Positions 17,240-26,159 of a stretch of 42,250 bases of DNA are shown piece by piece; the stretch's first letter is position 1, and the number at the start of each line of letters is the position of its first letter. The DNA is taken from contig JBDTRM010000300.1 of the NCBI GenBank assembly GCA_039931675.1, forward strand, positions 1 to 42,250, given 5' to 3'. The DNA is from JAEUTH01 sp039931675 (lineage in GTDB: Bacteria; Bacteroidota; Bacteroidia; AKYH767-A; OLB10). Below the pieces are notes generated by a model. That model made no database searches. It was not told the DNA's origin and saw only the letters and a list, made by a program, of their open reading frames with translations. A program made the position numbers and the translations under genes.

Positions 17240-18181
17240 TTATTTAAAAAGCTCTTCAATAACCACACCTTGTCCGGTGTTTTTTAATCCGAACAAATAC
17301 GAAATGGTGGCATTGATATCAGTAAGGCCATAATGTTTATCAATGGTTGCGTTCTTTTTAAAATCAGGTCCCGCAGCCAGTAACATAATATGGCGGCAGC
17401 CTGAACAATTATCACCATGCGATACAAAACCATTGGCAACGCTATCAAGGTGTCGGCCATGATCGTTGGTAATAAATAAAGCGGTTTTATCTTTATAATG
17501 AGGATCACTTTGCAACAGTTGCCAGATAAGGTAAGCATAATCATCACTTTGTTTCAAACCGGTTAAATAGCCATTCCAATCATTCAGGTGTCCCGACATA
17601 TCAGGTTGCTTAAAACTTATAAAGGCAAAGTGAGGATGAAACGTAGTGAGAATATTAACAGCGTCATTAAAGGTAGTTGAATCTTCGCGGTACCCGGTGA
17701 ACAATCCGTTATTGCCGCAATCGGTTTGAGGGTTATAACGCCCTTTATAAACGCTGTCATTGCAATCACCAAGCACCTGTAGTTTATCTTTTGAAGAAAT
17801 TATCCATGCATCAGTAATTGCTGACTTTTTATGTTCAAGAAACAATTGAAACAACCCGGGATGCGTTGGTGTATCCATGCCTGTATTATTAAGGTTTTCA
17901 TAATAACCTGTTGTAATAGCAGTGTGACCGTTCACCGTATTGGTGGTGCCGTCATTATTAAAATCAGTAAGTACAACACCTTCTTTACTGATTGCCTCCT
18001 GGCCGGGAATATACTGATGTGTCGAATCACCCCAGGTTTCAGAATAGCGCGGACCATCAATAAGAATGATAATAACATTTTCAGTTTTAAATGAAGAAGT
18101 AGTGGAAACGCTATCCTGCTTGCACGAATTAAAAATCAGCAGGCAGATAAAAAGTGATAATGTAAAGCTAACGTGTTTCAT
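17240..18181 (-). CDS. Alkaline-phosphatase-superfamily phosphodiesterase/sulfatase-like lipoprotein
   Basis: This predicted metal-dependent hydrolase is 313 residues long. A lipoprotein signal (MKHVSFTLSLFICLLI, lipobox FNSC) indicates membrane anchoring facing the periplasm or surface. Superfamily metal ligands appear in order: Asp in 'VIIILIDGPRYSETW', nucleophile Thr in 'TNTVNGHTAITTGYY', 'KQPDMSGHLNDW', 'FITNDHGRHLD' and 'FVSHGDN'. This matches the type I phosphodiesterase/nucleotide pyrophosphatase and sulfatase fold, and the Thr nucleophile favours phosphate rather than sulfate esters. TACCTTCA eight bases upstream of the ATG resembles a -7 box. The natural substrate is unknown. Confidence 0.82.
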   Translation of the reverse strand: MKHVSFTLSLFICLLIFNSCKQDSVSTTSSFKTENVIIILIDGPRYSETWGDSTHQYIPGQEAISKEGVVLTDFNNDGTTNTVNGHTAITTGYYENLNNTGMDTPTHPGLFQLFLEHKKSAITDAWIISSKDKLQVLGDCNDSVYKGRYNPQTDCGNNGLFTGYREDSTTFNDAVNILTTFHPHFAFISFKQPDMSGHLNDWNGYLTGLKQSDDYAYLIWQLLQSDPHYKDKTALFITNDHGRHLDSVANGFVSHGDNCSGCRHIMLLAAGPDFKKNATIDKHYGLTDINATISYLFGLKNTGQGVVIEELFK

Positions 18182-18229
18182 AGTGTGAAGGTAGTATTTT
18201 TCGTTTACGGTTTATGGTTTGTAGGTCAC

Positions 18230-18304
18230 CGTCATTGCGAGGAACGAAGCAATCTGTATTGGGTAGTAACCTTCCGGGAGATTGCTTCGTTCCTCGCAAT
18301 GACG
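18230..18304. repeat. Inverted-repeat element (GTCATTGCGAGGAACGAAGC family), complete copy
   Basis: Two 26-nt arms at 18230-18255 and 18279-18304 are exact reverse complements around a 23-nt centre. They begin CGTCATTGCGAGGAACGAAG. The element lies between the phosphodiesterase gene and the 3' end of the TonB receptor gene. Other copies occur at 20851, 23676 and 26177. Confidence 0.95.
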
Positions 18305-18314
18305 AATCACCATA

Positions 18315-20825
18315 TCAAAACTTCACATTCAACCTCAAATTCAACTGGCGTGCAGTGAGATAATTTGGTATGGCATAAGTTCGACCTGTAACATCTTCAA
18401 TCCATAAATACGAAACGGTATTGTTAACCTGCAACAGGTTAAATACTTCAAGCGAAAGCGAAAGCGCTCTCACGTGGTTGAATAATTTCAAACGATATTG
18501 TTTTTTTACGTCTTCATCAATGAAAACTTTTGCAAAACCAATGTCAACTCTGCGATAAGGCGGATAGCGGTAAATATCTTTGTAACGCTCATCTCCCGGA
18601 GGTCCGAAAGGTAAACCTGTTCCCAATATCAATGCGAGATAAACTTTAAAGCTTGGAAACTTAGGCAGGTAATCCTGGAAATACATACTAAACGTAAGGC
18701 GCTGATCTGTTGGTCGGGGTATATAGCCGGGGTTATAATAAATACTATCAGCGGGAGTTTGATCAAACGTATAACCGGGGATTATTTTTTCACCCGCCTC
18801 ATTGTAATAATCGTAATAATAATCTCCTTTAATGTCTTCTTTGGTGTTAAGCAATCCGAGACTTATCCATGATTCTGCGCCTTCCACAAACTCGCCATTC
18901 AAACGGAAATCAATTCCGTAAGCATAACCTGTTGCATTGTTATTTGCAAAATAACGTAGCCGTAAATTATCTATTTCATAAGGAACATTATCATTCAATT
19001 TTTTGTAATAGGCTTCGGTAACAAATTTGAACTCGCGGCCAAAACCTAAAAAAGTGTATTCACTTCCTAACACCAAATGAAATGCACTTTGAGCTTTCAG
19101 ATTTTTATTGAGCACACCTTCAAGGCTTCGCATCTCACGATAAAATGGCGGCTGATAATAAATGCCGGTGGCAAGTTTAAACAGCAATCGTTTTCTGTTT
19201 GGGGGCATGTAAATGGCCGAAACCCGCGGACTGAATACAAGGTCTTGATTCACTGTCCAATAACTGGCACGAATACCATAGTTTAATTTGAATGAATGTA
19301 GCTTACCAAACTCTGTTGTGTTTTCAACAAAACCACTAAAGCGGTCGCTCTGTAATTTGTTTTTTGCTTTTAAAACACTGTTGATTTCGATTATGCTATC
19401 AAATGGATTTGGAATAGAAAATCCTGCTGAATCTAAGTAGATCCATTCATTCAGTTTATCATCAATATTCTCATGCTGATATTTTATACCGTACTGAAAA
19501 TAATTCTTTTCATTATTTGAAAGATAATAACCCTTGTGCTCAAAGTTGTAAACTGTGGCTGTTAATTCATTACGCGCATGTTGCAGAAAACTACCAACAC
19601 CTCGATTGAAGGCAACATCACCGAACGAAGAAGAACCTAAATCGTTTTCTAACTGATCAATAAAATATTGACCAAGTATGTCGAAGGTTTCTGATTCTTG
19701 TGTTTTAAAAGCAGAAGCAATAAACTTCATCCGAAAGTTACTGTCAACACGATGTGTTAGCGTTACAGCGCCTGTTCCTGTTTTATAATTATCAATTTCC
19801 TGGCCTTCAAAATAAACTGTAAATCGCAATGCTTCATTCACAGTACCAAACTCTGTTTCGCGATTTACCGGAACTACTTTGTATTGGTTACGATTATAAT
19901 TTCCCAATATGGCAAGCTCGGTACGCGGGCTTAACTGGTAAGTAAGATACGCCTGAAAATCTGTTGCCGAAGGTTTGTATTCACCTTTTGTATCTAAACT
20001 TTTTAAAATATATTGTGATGATTTTTGTCTAACGCCTACTATATAGGTAAACTTCTTTTTAGCATCTGTTCCTTCTAAAGTTAATTCGCCACCTAATAAA
20101 CTTGCGCTTGCCGAACCTGCGAAACGTTTACGTGGCTTTCGGTATTTCACATCAAGTACAGATGAAAGCTTATCGCCATATTTTGCTTCAAAACCTCCTG
20201 CACTGAAATATACATTTTCGACCATGCTTCCATTCACAAAGCTTAATCCTTCCTGCTCGCCTGAACGCACAAGGAATGGACGATAGATTTCAATATCATT
20301 TACATAAACTAAATTCTCGTCAAAGCTTCCGCCACGCACCGAATATTCTGAGCTTAACTCATTATTGCTTACCACAGCCATAGTTGTTTTAAGCAAGGCT
20401 TCAAAATTTCCTGAAGGGTTAGCTAAACCTTCAAGCACCTTTGGGGAAAGGGTTTGCATGGTAGCGTTATCGCGATTGTCATTGTGTACATCAGCTATTG
20501 GCAGACTAACGGCATCAGTAACAAGTGTTTTATTTAATTGTCTTTTCTCACCATTTTTTAACCTGATGCTTATACGTTCTGTCTTATATCCGATGTTCGA
20601 AAAAACTAATTCAACAGTAGTATCAGCCGGAACAGTGATGGAGTAATTACCGTAGATATCAGTCTTGGCAGCTCCCGGCAAACCAAAAACAGAAACACTT
20701 ACCTGTTCAGCAGGTTTATTTTTTTCATCAAGCACAGTTCCAAAAACAGTTCCCCTGTTTTGTGAATACGAAATGGAAACAAAAGCAAATAAGAAAATTA
20801 AAAGTGCTGTTGTTTGTTTGAACAT
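18315..20825 (-). CDS. TonB-dependent receptor with N-terminal carboxypeptidase-regulatory-like domain
   Basis: This is an outer-membrane, energy-coupled transporter of about 836 residues. From ATG 20825 the signal peptide is 'MFKQTTALLIFLFAFVSISY'. A CarboxypepD_reg-like Ig domain follows (~residues 22-105, 'GTVFGTVLDEKNKPAEQVSV'), then the plug domain (~120-240, including 'EYSVRGGSFDENLVYVNDIE') and a 22-strand-type barrel ending 'YLTARQLNLRLNVKF' with a terminal Phe. An upstream ATG at 20855 lies inside a dispersed repeat and adds only 10 unrelated residues, so 20825 is preferred. There is no SusD homologue beside it, so it is not a polysaccharide-utilisation pair. The ligand is unknown. 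Confidence 0.9.
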   Translation of the reverse strand: MFKQTTALLIFLFAFVSISYSQNRGTVFGTVLDEKNKPAEQVSVSVFGLPGAAKTDIYGNYSITVPADTTVELVFSNIGYKTERISIRLKNGEKRQLNKTLVTDAVSLPIADVHNDNRDNATMQTLSPKVLEGLANPSGNFEALLKTTMAVVSNNELSSEYSVRGGSFDENLVYVNDIEIYRPFLVRSGEQEGLSFVNGSMVENVYFSAGGFEAKYGDKLSSVLDVKYRKPRKRFAGSASASLLGGELTLEGTDAKKKFTYIVGVRQKSSQYILKSLDTKGEYKPSATDFQAYLTYQLSPRTELAILGNYNRNQYKVVPVNRETEFGTVNEALRFTVYFEGQEIDNYKTGTGAVTLTHRVDSNFRMKFIASAFKTQESETFDILGQYFIDQLENDLGSSSFGDVAFNRGVGSFLQHARNELTATVYNFEHKGYYLSNNEKNYFQYGIKYQHENIDDKLNEWIYLDSAGFSIPNPFDSIIEINSVLKAKNKLQSDRFSGFVENTTEFGKLHSFKLNYGIRASYWTVNQDLVFSPRVSAIYMPPNRKRLLFKLATGIYYQPPFYREMRSLEGVLNKNLKAQSAFHLVLGSEYTFLGFGREFKFVTEAYYKKLNDNVPYEIDNLRLRYFANNNATGYAYGIDFRLNGEFVEGAESWISLGLLNTKEDIKGDYYYDYYNEAGEKIIPGYTFDQTPADSIYYNPGYIPRPTDQRLTFSMYFQDYLPKFPSFKVYLALILGTGLPFGPPGDERYKDIYRYPPYRRVDIGFAKVFIDEDVKKQYRLKLFNHVRALSLSLEVFNLLQVNNTVSYLWIEDVTGRTYAIPNYLTARQLNLRLNVKF

Positions 20826-20850
20826 GTGGTGTTGGGGAATTAGGGAATTG

Positions 20851-20900
20851 GTCATTGCGAGGAACGAAGCCCGACCGAACCGGAACGGGCGGGCAATCTG
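20851..20900. repeat. Interrupted single arm of the GTCATTGCGAGGAACGAAGC repeat
   Basis: The arm starts at 20851 and runs to GAAGC at 20870. A GC-rich insert (20871-20893) containing CCGACCGAACCGGAACGGGC interrupts it before the arm resumes as CAATCTG. The insert is itself nearly self-complementary. Only one arm is present, just upstream of the TonB receptor gene. Confidence 0.85.
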
Positions 20901-20947
20901 TTGATGATTAGACAGTACACTATATTCATTGCTATTAATCCAAAGTT

Positions 20948-21574
20948 CTATTTATCTTTTCTCTTAAATGCACCGCTTTTCCAAGCCTGGATAAATTTAG
21001 CCCATGCAATCGGATTCAAAAGTGTATTCTGAGGTAATTGCCCGGCATAGTATAACTGGCTGGTGCGCTCGTTTTGAGAATATTTGTAATTAAGGCTTGC
21101 ATCAGGAGGCAGGTTCATTGCTATTGCATCTAAATTATTTTTATCCAAACTTCTTCGTGCGCGGGTATAATCATCATCAGGCAACTGAAGGTTTACAAAA
21201 GCTTGTTTGAATTCATCCTTGGTTGGCCATGGATATACTGTAGCGGTTGGTAAATTAACGGTATCAATATTAAGCACCTGGATCAATGAATATTTGTTTT
21301 CACGCAAGGTGTCAGGAATAATATAGCGTGCCTTATGATAACCTACACTTGAAAATTCAATGGTGTCGCCTAAGTGTGCAACAAATGAGAAGAAGCCGTA
21401 ATAGTCAGTAATTGTTCCATGATTAGAGCCTTTTACTTTTACTATTACATAGGGAACTCCGAGAAGGCTGTCGCCTGTAACAGTAACGCCAGTAAACTGA
21501 ACCAGGTCTTTATTGTTTTGTGCGATAGCAAAACTGCTGATGCACAGCATTAAAATAGTTGCAAATTTTTTCAT
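20948..21574 (-). CDS. Secreted CarboxypepD_reg-like domain protein of unknown function
   Basis: This 208-residue protein has a signal peptide (MKKFATILMLCISSFAIAQ). Next comes one carboxypeptidase-regulatory-like domain (~28-110: 'VTVTGDSLLGVPYVIVKVKG', 'GTITDYYGFFSFVAHLGDTI', 'SSVGYHKARY'), the fold that precedes many TonB receptors. The C-terminal half ('ATVYPWPTKDEFKQAFVNL') is family-specific and unrecognised. The protein is probably periplasmic. CAAAAGTA at 21600-21607 is a perfect -7 box on the minus strand 26 nt upstream of the start, but no matching -33 was seen. A role near the adjacent receptor is possible and unproven. Confidence 0.75.
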   Translation of the reverse strand: MKKFATILMLCISSFAIAQNNKDLVQFTGVTVTGDSLLGVPYVIVKVKGSNHGTITDYYGFFSFVAHLGDTIEFSSVGYHKARYIIPDTLRENKYSLIQVLNIDTVNLPTATVYPWPTKDEFKQAFVNLQLPDDDYTRARRSLDKNNLDAIAMNLPPDASLNYKYSQNERTSQLYYAGQLPQNTLLNPIAWAKFIQAWKSGAFKRKDK

Positions 21575-21662
21575 GTAATAGAAATAGGAATGACGGTGTC
21601 AAAAGTATTTATTTTTTGCACAAAGCCGTTTTTGTAAACTGTGGATTGAGTGAATTATTGCT

Positions 21663-22190
21663 TTAGTGTGAAGGTTTGCTTAAAAGAGCTTCATAAATGT
21701 GATAATTCTCTTCATCAAAGCAGCAAAAAATAACTTTGGATAATGAATCATTGTTTCTTGGAAAATTGCTTACTGCATTTACTGCAACTTGTGCTGCAAG
21801 CGGTTTTGGAAATCCATAAATACCCGTGCTGATATTTGGAAAGGCAATGGTTCTAACTTTATTTTCAATTGCAATAGTTAGTGATTTAAGGTAACAACTT
21901 TCAAGTAATTGCTCTTCGTTATTATTACCTCTGTTCCAAACTGGACCAACGGTGTGAATAATAAAACTGGCATGTAAGTTATATCCTTTAGTAATTTTCG
22001 CATCGCCTGTTTTGCAACCGCCAAGAAGTCTGCATTCATGGAGCAATTCTGACCCTGCCGCGCGATGAATTGCTCCGTCAACTCCGCCACCACCAAGCAA
22101 TGAAGAGTTAGCTGCATTTACTATGGCATCCACTTTTTGTTTTGTGATGTCATCCATCACCAATTTTATTTTCTCCTTTGTCATCAGCAT
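21663..22190 (-). CDS. Macro-domain protein, O-acetyl-ADP-ribose deacetylase-like (YmdB type)
   Basis: This 175-residue cytoplasmic protein consists of one macro domain, which binds ADP-ribose and hydrolyses O-acetyl-ADP-ribose or removes ADP-ribose from proteins. Diagnostic segments: 'DITKQKVDAIVNAANSSLLG' (with the substrate-binding NAAN), 'GGGGVDGAIHRAAG', 'GDAKITKGYNL', 'FIIHTVGPVW' and the phosphate loop 'FPNISTGIYGFP'. Its ATG shares one base with the rsmD stop, so the two are co-translated. A second in-frame ATG lies two codons later. No ADP-ribosyltransferase is nearby, so its target is not indicated by context. Confidence 0.93.
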   Translation of the reverse strand: MLMTKEKIKLVMDDITKQKVDAIVNAANSSLLGGGGVDGAIHRAAGSELLHECRLLGGCKTGDAKITKGYNLHASFIIHTVGPVWNRGNNNEEQLLESCYLKSLTIAIENKVRTIAFPNISTGIYGFPKPLAAQVAVNAVSNFPRNNDSLSKVIFCCFDEENYHIYEALLSKPSH

Positions 22191-22741
22191 TATTTTTCAA
22201 TTTCAATTTCAGATTGATAAAATGTAAAAGCCACATGTCCATACTTTCGCGTTTCCATTTTTCCATAATTGCCTTCAAGTGTATTCGCGCTTGAATGTTC
22301 AACAATGAGCAAACCTCCCGGGTTCAATAAACTATTTTCAAAAACCAATTGCGGAATTCTTTCAGTTCCTTTTAAGTCGTAAGGCGGGTCAGCAAAAATC
22401 ACATCGAATTTTTCATTGCAGTTTTTTAAAAACTGAAATGCATCAGCTCGCAAAACTTCGCAGCCTATTGCATTTAATTTATCAAATGTGTCGCGAATAA
22501 ATTTTACACATTTCGTATCTGCATCAACTGCTAAAATATTCTCACAACCTCGCGAAGCAAATTCATAACTGATACAACCTGTGCCCGCACAAAGGTCGAG
22601 CAACTTTACTTTTTCGAAATCAATTTTATGTGCGAGAATGTTGAACAAACCTGTTTTAGCAAAATCGGTTGTGGGTCGCACAGGTAAATTAGCCGGAGCT
22701 ACAATTTGCTTTGCTCTGAATTTTCCACTTATTATACGCAC
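22190..22741 (-). CDS. rsmD: 16S rRNA (guanine966-N2)-methyltransferase RsmD
   Basis: This SAM-dependent methylase modifies G966 of 16S rRNA in the 30S subunit. At 183 residues it has the usual size. It starts with the RsmD signature 'MRIISGKFRAKQI' and 'RPTTDFAKTGLFNIL', then SAM motif I 'LLDLCAGTGCISYEFASRG', the acidic 'VDADTKC', and the catalytic 'FADPPYD'. It overlaps the upstream DUF3822 gene by ten bases and the downstream macro-domain gene by one base, so the three form a tight operon. The rsmD-DUF3822 pairing is common in Bacteroidota. Confidence 0.94.
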   Translation of the reverse strand: MRIISGKFRAKQIVAPANLPVRPTTDFAKTGLFNILAHKIDFEKVKLLDLCAGTGCISYEFASRGCENILAVDADTKCVKFIRDTFDKLNAIGCEVLRADAFQFLKNCNEKFDVIFADPPYDLKGTERIPQLVFENSLLNPGGLLIVEHSSANTLEGNYGKMETRKYGHVAFTFYQSEIEIEK

Positions 22742-23592
22742 AGGCTTAAATCAAATAATGAAAGATGATGATGTGGAGGAAGGTTTTCAAAACCATAACT
22801 GAATTCGTGATTGATAGTTCGCGATGCAAAATTTACGTTCCTGATATATTTTTTTGCTATGGTATGAAATGCAGAATTGTTTTGAATTTTCCCGCTCAAT
22901 TCTAATGCTACTGATTCAGGATTCAATTCTAATTGCTCAAACATAAAAAGCAGGTAGTAAATAAAATCTTCAGCAGTAGGGCAGGGGAGGGCATTGTAGA
23001 ACAACAACTGATTATTTTCAATCACCGTTAATTCAAATTGATGCTGATGCATGTTTGCATTTACAATAGGTTGCTTGCGATTTTTATTTCGTAATAATAA
23101 ACTTTCAATCAGCGAAGTGGAACAATGATGCAATGATGGATTATTGAAATTCTTTTCAATAAAGTGAATCAAATCATCTTTAACCGCAAAAATATTTTTT
23201 GCATCAAAAAAACGGAAATCATCTTTGGCAATACTTTCATCTGCTTCGATTGGATGATTAAATAAAAGCAAATCTGCTTTTTTCTCATCATCATAAAATG
23301 CATTTGGAACTAAGGTTGATTTTGCATTTACAATTGAAAAAACAACCTGCTCATATTCTTTACAGTTAAGAAACTCATCAATGTTTATTAATTCATTAAG
23401 GTTTTCTGTTGAGTCATATTCATAACTTTTAAAGACAAGAAAGCGATTGTTTTTAGAAGAAAGCAGCGCGTACGATATTTCACCTGCATCTATTTCTAAA
23501 AGCAATTTGCAGTCGGTGCGCTGAACCTGACCTAATGATTCATCAGTTATTGAAAAGTCGGAATCGAAGTTTTTTATTGTTGTCATCATCAA
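22732..23592 (-). CDS. DUF3822 family protein
   Basis: This 286-residue cytoplasmic protein of the Bacteroidota-specific DUF3822 family is thought to have an actin-like ATPase (ASKHA) fold related to PilM. Its function is unknown. Visible features: 'KLLLEIDAGEISYALLSSKN' as a first phosphate-loop-like strand, 'VNANMHQHQFELTVIENNQL' as the second-half equivalent, and a His-rich C terminus 'ENLPPHHHLSLFDLSL'. It is the first gene of the DUF3822-rsmD-macrodomain operon. CAAAACTA at 23606-23613 gives a -7 box (TAGTTTTG) on the minus strand just upstream. Three Met residues begin the frame and any could be the start. Confidence 0.82.
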   Translation of the reverse strand: MMMTTIKNFDSDFSITDESLGQVQRTDCKLLLEIDAGEISYALLSSKNNRFLVFKSYEYDSTENLNELINIDEFLNCKEYEQVVFSIVNAKSTLVPNAFYDDEKKADLLLFNHPIEADESIAKDDFRFFDAKNIFAVKDDLIHFIEKNFNNPSLHHCSTSLIESLLLRNKNRKQPIVNANMHQHQFELTVIENNQLLFYNALPCPTAEDFIYYLLFMFEQLELNPESVALELSGKIQNNSAFHTIAKKYIRNVNFASRTINHEFSYGFENLPPHHHLSLFDLSLCV

Positions 23593-23675
23593 TTATAAAT
23601 CGAAACAAAACTACTATTTTGATTTAAAGATTATGTTTGAGGTTTATGAAAAAAATGGAAATGGTAAACCATCAA

Positions 23676-23703
23676 CAGATTGCTTCGTTCCTCGCAATGA
23701 CGG
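23676..23703. repeat. Single arm of the GTCATTGCGAGGAACGAAGC repeat (reverse orientation)
   Basis: One arm only, reading from CAGATTGCTTCGTTCC to CAATGACGG, lies in the divergent gap between DUF3822 and the helicase gene. It is identical over its core to the arms at 18279-18304 and 26258-26282. Confidence 0.9.
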
Positions 23704-23729
23704 AAAACCGCAAACAGTAAACCAATCAA

Positions 23730-25151
23730 ATGTTTTCAAAACTCAAAGAACTCCTTCATAAAAATTTTCCTTTTCAACCTACTGTTGGACAATCGCAGTT
23801 AGTTGACCATCTTGTTGTTTTTATGAATGATAAGAGTGTAAGAAAATTGTTTGTGTTGAAAGGTTATGCAGGTACAGGTAAAACAACTTTTACCAACACA
23901 TTGATAAAGTCATTGCCCGAATTAAATTTTAAATATGTTTTGCTTGCTCCTACAGGCCGCGCTGCTAAAGTGCTTGCTAATTACACAAATCGCCAGGCAT
24001 TTACCATTCACAAAAAAATTTACAACATAGCTCATGATAAAGCCGGGCGGGCGGTAACTTCTCTCAGAGAAAATAAGCACACCAATACGCTGTTCATTAT
24101 TGACGAAGCTTCTATGATAGGCAATTCTGAAACTGATGCTGAGGCATCATTCGGACAAAGAAAATTATTAGATGATCTTTTTGAATATGTGTATTCGGGC
24201 AAAAATTGTTTCATGATGTTTATTGGTGATACTGCGCAGTTGCCTCCGGTAAAGCTGAACATAAGCCCTGCCTTGGATATAGAGTTATTAGGATTTGATT
24301 ACAATACCCATGTATTTACGCATGAGCTTAAAGATGTAGTGAGGCAGCAAAAAGATTCAGGAATATTGTTGAATGCAACTGCATTGCGGATACTGATAAA
24401 TCGAGGTGACAAAGAACCAGTTCTCAAATCGGTTGGTTTTGATGATGTGCAATGTTTAAATGGTAATGAGGTAATGGAACAATTGGCAAATAGTTTCAAT
24501 ACTAAAAATGCTGATGATGCAATTGTGATTACCCGCTCAAATAAGCAAGCCAATCGTTACAATCAATACATCAGGAATAATCTTTTCGAGCAAACTGATG
24601 AGATTAGTGCAGGCGACCAATTGATGGTTTTAAAAAATAATTATTTCTGGTTAGGTGATGAAAGTGAGGCAGGATTTATTGCCAATGGTGATGTGGTAAG
24701 AGTTAAATCAGTTCAGAATATTGATGAACAATATGGTTTTCGCTTTGCAGATGTGCGCATTAAATTAGTTGATTATCCCGATGAACCTGAGCTTGATGTG
24801 AAAATACTTTTAGATACTATTTATGCTGAAACTCCAGCTCTTTCAAATACTGACAGCAGAAAACTTTGGGATGGAATATTTGCAGGATATGAAAAGGTGA
24901 AAAGCATGAAAGCGAGAATGGATGAAGTGCGCGGTAATGAGTTTTTTAATGCATTGCAAGTTAAGTTTGCATACGCAGTTACCTGTCATAAAGCGCAGGG
25001 TGGACAATGGAAAAATGTTTTTGTTGACCAGGGGTATATGACTGAGGAGAGTTATACCACCGAACATTTGCGCTGGTTATATACTGCAGTGAGCCGCGCA
25101 ACTGAAAAATTATACTATGTAAATTTTGAGGATAGGTTTTTCAGGAAGTAG
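23730..25151 (+). CDS. RecD-like/Dda-type ATP-dependent DNA helicase
   Basis: This superfamily 1B 5'-3' helicase of 473 residues is much shorter than RecD2, close to phage Dda in size. Motif I (Walker A) is 'GYAGTGKTTF' near residue 47. Motif Ia is 'LLAPTGRAAKVL', motif II is 'LFIIDEASMIGN', motif III is 'FIGDTAQLPPV', and the C-terminal UvrD-like motifs are 'FAYAVTCHKAQGGQWKNVFV' and 'RWLYTAVSRATEKLYYV'. It is transcribed away from the DUF3822-rsmD operon and ends five bases before the converging RES toxin gene. It probably acts in replication or repair; there is no partner RecB or RecC nearby. Confidence 0.9.
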   Translation: MFSKLKELLHKNFPFQPTVGQSQLVDHLVVFMNDKSVRKLFVLKGYAGTGKTTFTNTLIKSLPELNFKYVLLAPTGRAAKVLANYTNRQAFTIHKKIYNIAHDKAGRAVTSLRENKHTNTLFIIDEASMIGNSETDAEASFGQRKLLDDLFEYVYSGKNCFMMFIGDTAQLPPVKLNISPALDIELLGFDYNTHVFTHELKDVVRQQKDSGILLNATALRILINRGDKEPVLKSVGFDDVQCLNGNEVMEQLANSFNTKNADDAIVITRSNKQANRYNQYIRNNLFEQTDEISAGDQLMVLKNNYFWLGDESEAGFIANGDVVRVKSVQNIDEQYGFRFADVRIKLVDYPDEPELDVKILLDTIYAETPALSNTDSRKLWDGIFAGYEKVKSMKARMDEVRGNEFFNALQVKFAYAVTCHKAQGGQWKNVFVDQGYMTEESYTTEHLRWLYTAVSRATEKLYYVNFEDRFFRK

Positions 25152-25156
25152 AAAAG

Positions 25157-25624
25157 TTACAACTTCAATTTTTTAGCAATTCGTTCATTAATTTCATAGA
25201 TGTGGGTTGATTTGATTTTCACTTTATTAAAAAGTTCATGTTTTGGATTGATAAGAAAATTCCGTTCAAGTAAAATCACTGACGAAGGAACTGACAAAAC
25301 CAAAGTTTCTTTTTCGTCAAGCCACTTTTTTCCTATCAATGAGAGTGATTCATTGGCAGGATAGGATTTCCAGTTTGCCGGTAAATCATTTTCACCAATC
25401 GTGATTATACTGTTATCAGGGATTTCAATTACTGCTAAAGCAAGTTTTAATCCTGTGAGTTTTGCATCAAGGTTTACCAAATACTCCATTGCCGAAGTGC
25501 CAACAGTCTGACTTGTATATAGAGCACGATAGCCTTTTGGATTCCATCTGCCACCGTGCAATTCAGCACCTGTGCCTGATATATCCTTAATAAATTTCTG
25601 AAAACCTATTCGATAAACAATCAT
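25157..25624 (-). CDS. RES-domain toxin of an Xre/RES toxin-antitoxin system
   Basis: This 155-residue RES-domain protein belongs to a family whose studied members deplete cellular NAD+ and arrest growth. It shows the family pattern: 'VYRIGFQKF' at the start, the conserved Arg and Gly in 'LHGGRWNPKGYRALYTS' and the Glu in 'TSAMEYLVNLD', with 'KKWLDEKETLVLSVPSSVIL' and 'NFLINPKH' near the C terminus. Those Arg, Tyr and Glu residues form the active site in the family. Its start overlaps the antitoxin stop as ATGA, so translation is coupled. It converges on the helicase gene with a five-base gap. Confidence 0.92.
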   Translation of the reverse strand: MIVYRIGFQKFIKDISGTGAELHGGRWNPKGYRALYTSQTVGTSAMEYLVNLDAKLTGLKLALAVIEIPDNSIITIGENDLPANWKSYPANESLSLIGKKWLDEKETLVLSVPSSVILLERNFLINPKHELFNKVKIKSTHIYEINERIAKKLKL

Positions 25625-26103
25625 GAATAAACCCCGTGTTGAATTCGCACAAGGATTTTTTGCACTTCATTTATTCCTACCGATGTATCAATAAATTCAA
25701 TTGGTTTTTTTTGCCCCAAGGCTAAAATTTCTGCGTTCATCCATTCATTAAAGCGTTCCACTGATCCGAATAACTGAACACCGTTTTCATAAAGACTGGC
25801 TAACTGAATTGTTTTGAGCGATGTTTCTTTATCTAAAAGTTTAGACGGAACATAGCGTTGCAATGTCCGTTCAGAAACATTAATTATAGGAGCAACATCT
25901 TTTGGTTTGAAGGACATGAGCATTGCCAATTTATTCAGAATGCCCATTGGCAAACCTTTTCTTATCACATCAATAATTTTGAAGGAGTTAATTTCATCAG
26001 GACTAAGAAATTTATTTAATCCTATTATCGTAAAAACATCCGTTTGTTTTTTAAGTGCTATGGCTTTAGCTACCGGTTTGCGTTTTGCAAGTTGCTTTCC
26101 CAT
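25621..26103 (-). CDS. Xre/MbcA/ParS-type antitoxin
   Basis: This is a 160-residue antitoxin. The N-terminal ~50 residues are basic ('GKQLAKRKPVAKAIALKKQ') and the central region (~50-100) is an Xre-like DNA-binding domain: 'GILNKLAMLMSFKPKDVAPI' then 'NVSERTLQRYVPSKLLDKET'. The C-terminal DUF2384 (Xre_MbcA_ParS_C) domain ('YENGVQLFGSVERFNEWMNA') should cap the toxin active site. It is the first gene of the pair and probably represses its own promoter through the inverted repeats immediately upstream (26122-26151). Confidence 0.92.
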   Translation of the reverse strand: MGKQLAKRKPVAKAIALKKQTDVFTIIGLNKFLSPDEINSFKIIDVIRKGLPMGILNKLAMLMSFKPKDVAPIINVSERTLQRYVPSKLLDKETSLKTIQLASLYENGVQLFGSVERFNEWMNAEILALGQKKPIEFIDTSVGINEVQKILVRIQHGVYS

Positions 26104-26121
26104 CGTTTTGCAGTTTTAGAA

Positions 26122-26159
26122 ATTTGTCGCAAATATAACGACAAATGTCGTAAAAGCAA
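26122..26159 (-). promoter_or_regulatory. Promoter and operator of the RES/Xre operon
   Basis: On the minus strand a TTG -33 box (26157-26159), a 19-nt spacer and a TATATTTG -7 box (26130-26137) match the Bacteroidota promoter consensus exactly. Two overlapping inverted repeats cover it. ATTTGTCG (26122-26129) pairs with CGACAAAT (26139-26146) around the -7 box, and ACGACA pairs with TGTCGT within 26138-26151, sharing the middle element. A repressor bound here would block the polymerase, which fits antitoxin autoregulation. The antitoxin ATG lies about 25 nt downstream of the -7 box. Confidence 0.75.

Noticed and set aside
17069..17287. Small + strand reading frame before the phosphodiesterase gene
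   Set aside because: It has no family features, overlaps the 3' end of the real gene on the other strand, and its composition is that of AT-rich intergenic DNA.
20826..20855. Upstream ATG for the TonB receptor
   Set aside because: The ATG is part of the dispersed repeat arm; the signal peptide begins at the next Met (20825).
21663..22190. Macro-domain gene as an antitoxin of a DarTG-like system
   Set aside because: No DarT-like ADP-ribosyltransferase is adjacent; the gene is in an operon with rsmD, and its motifs fit the stand-alone YmdB type.
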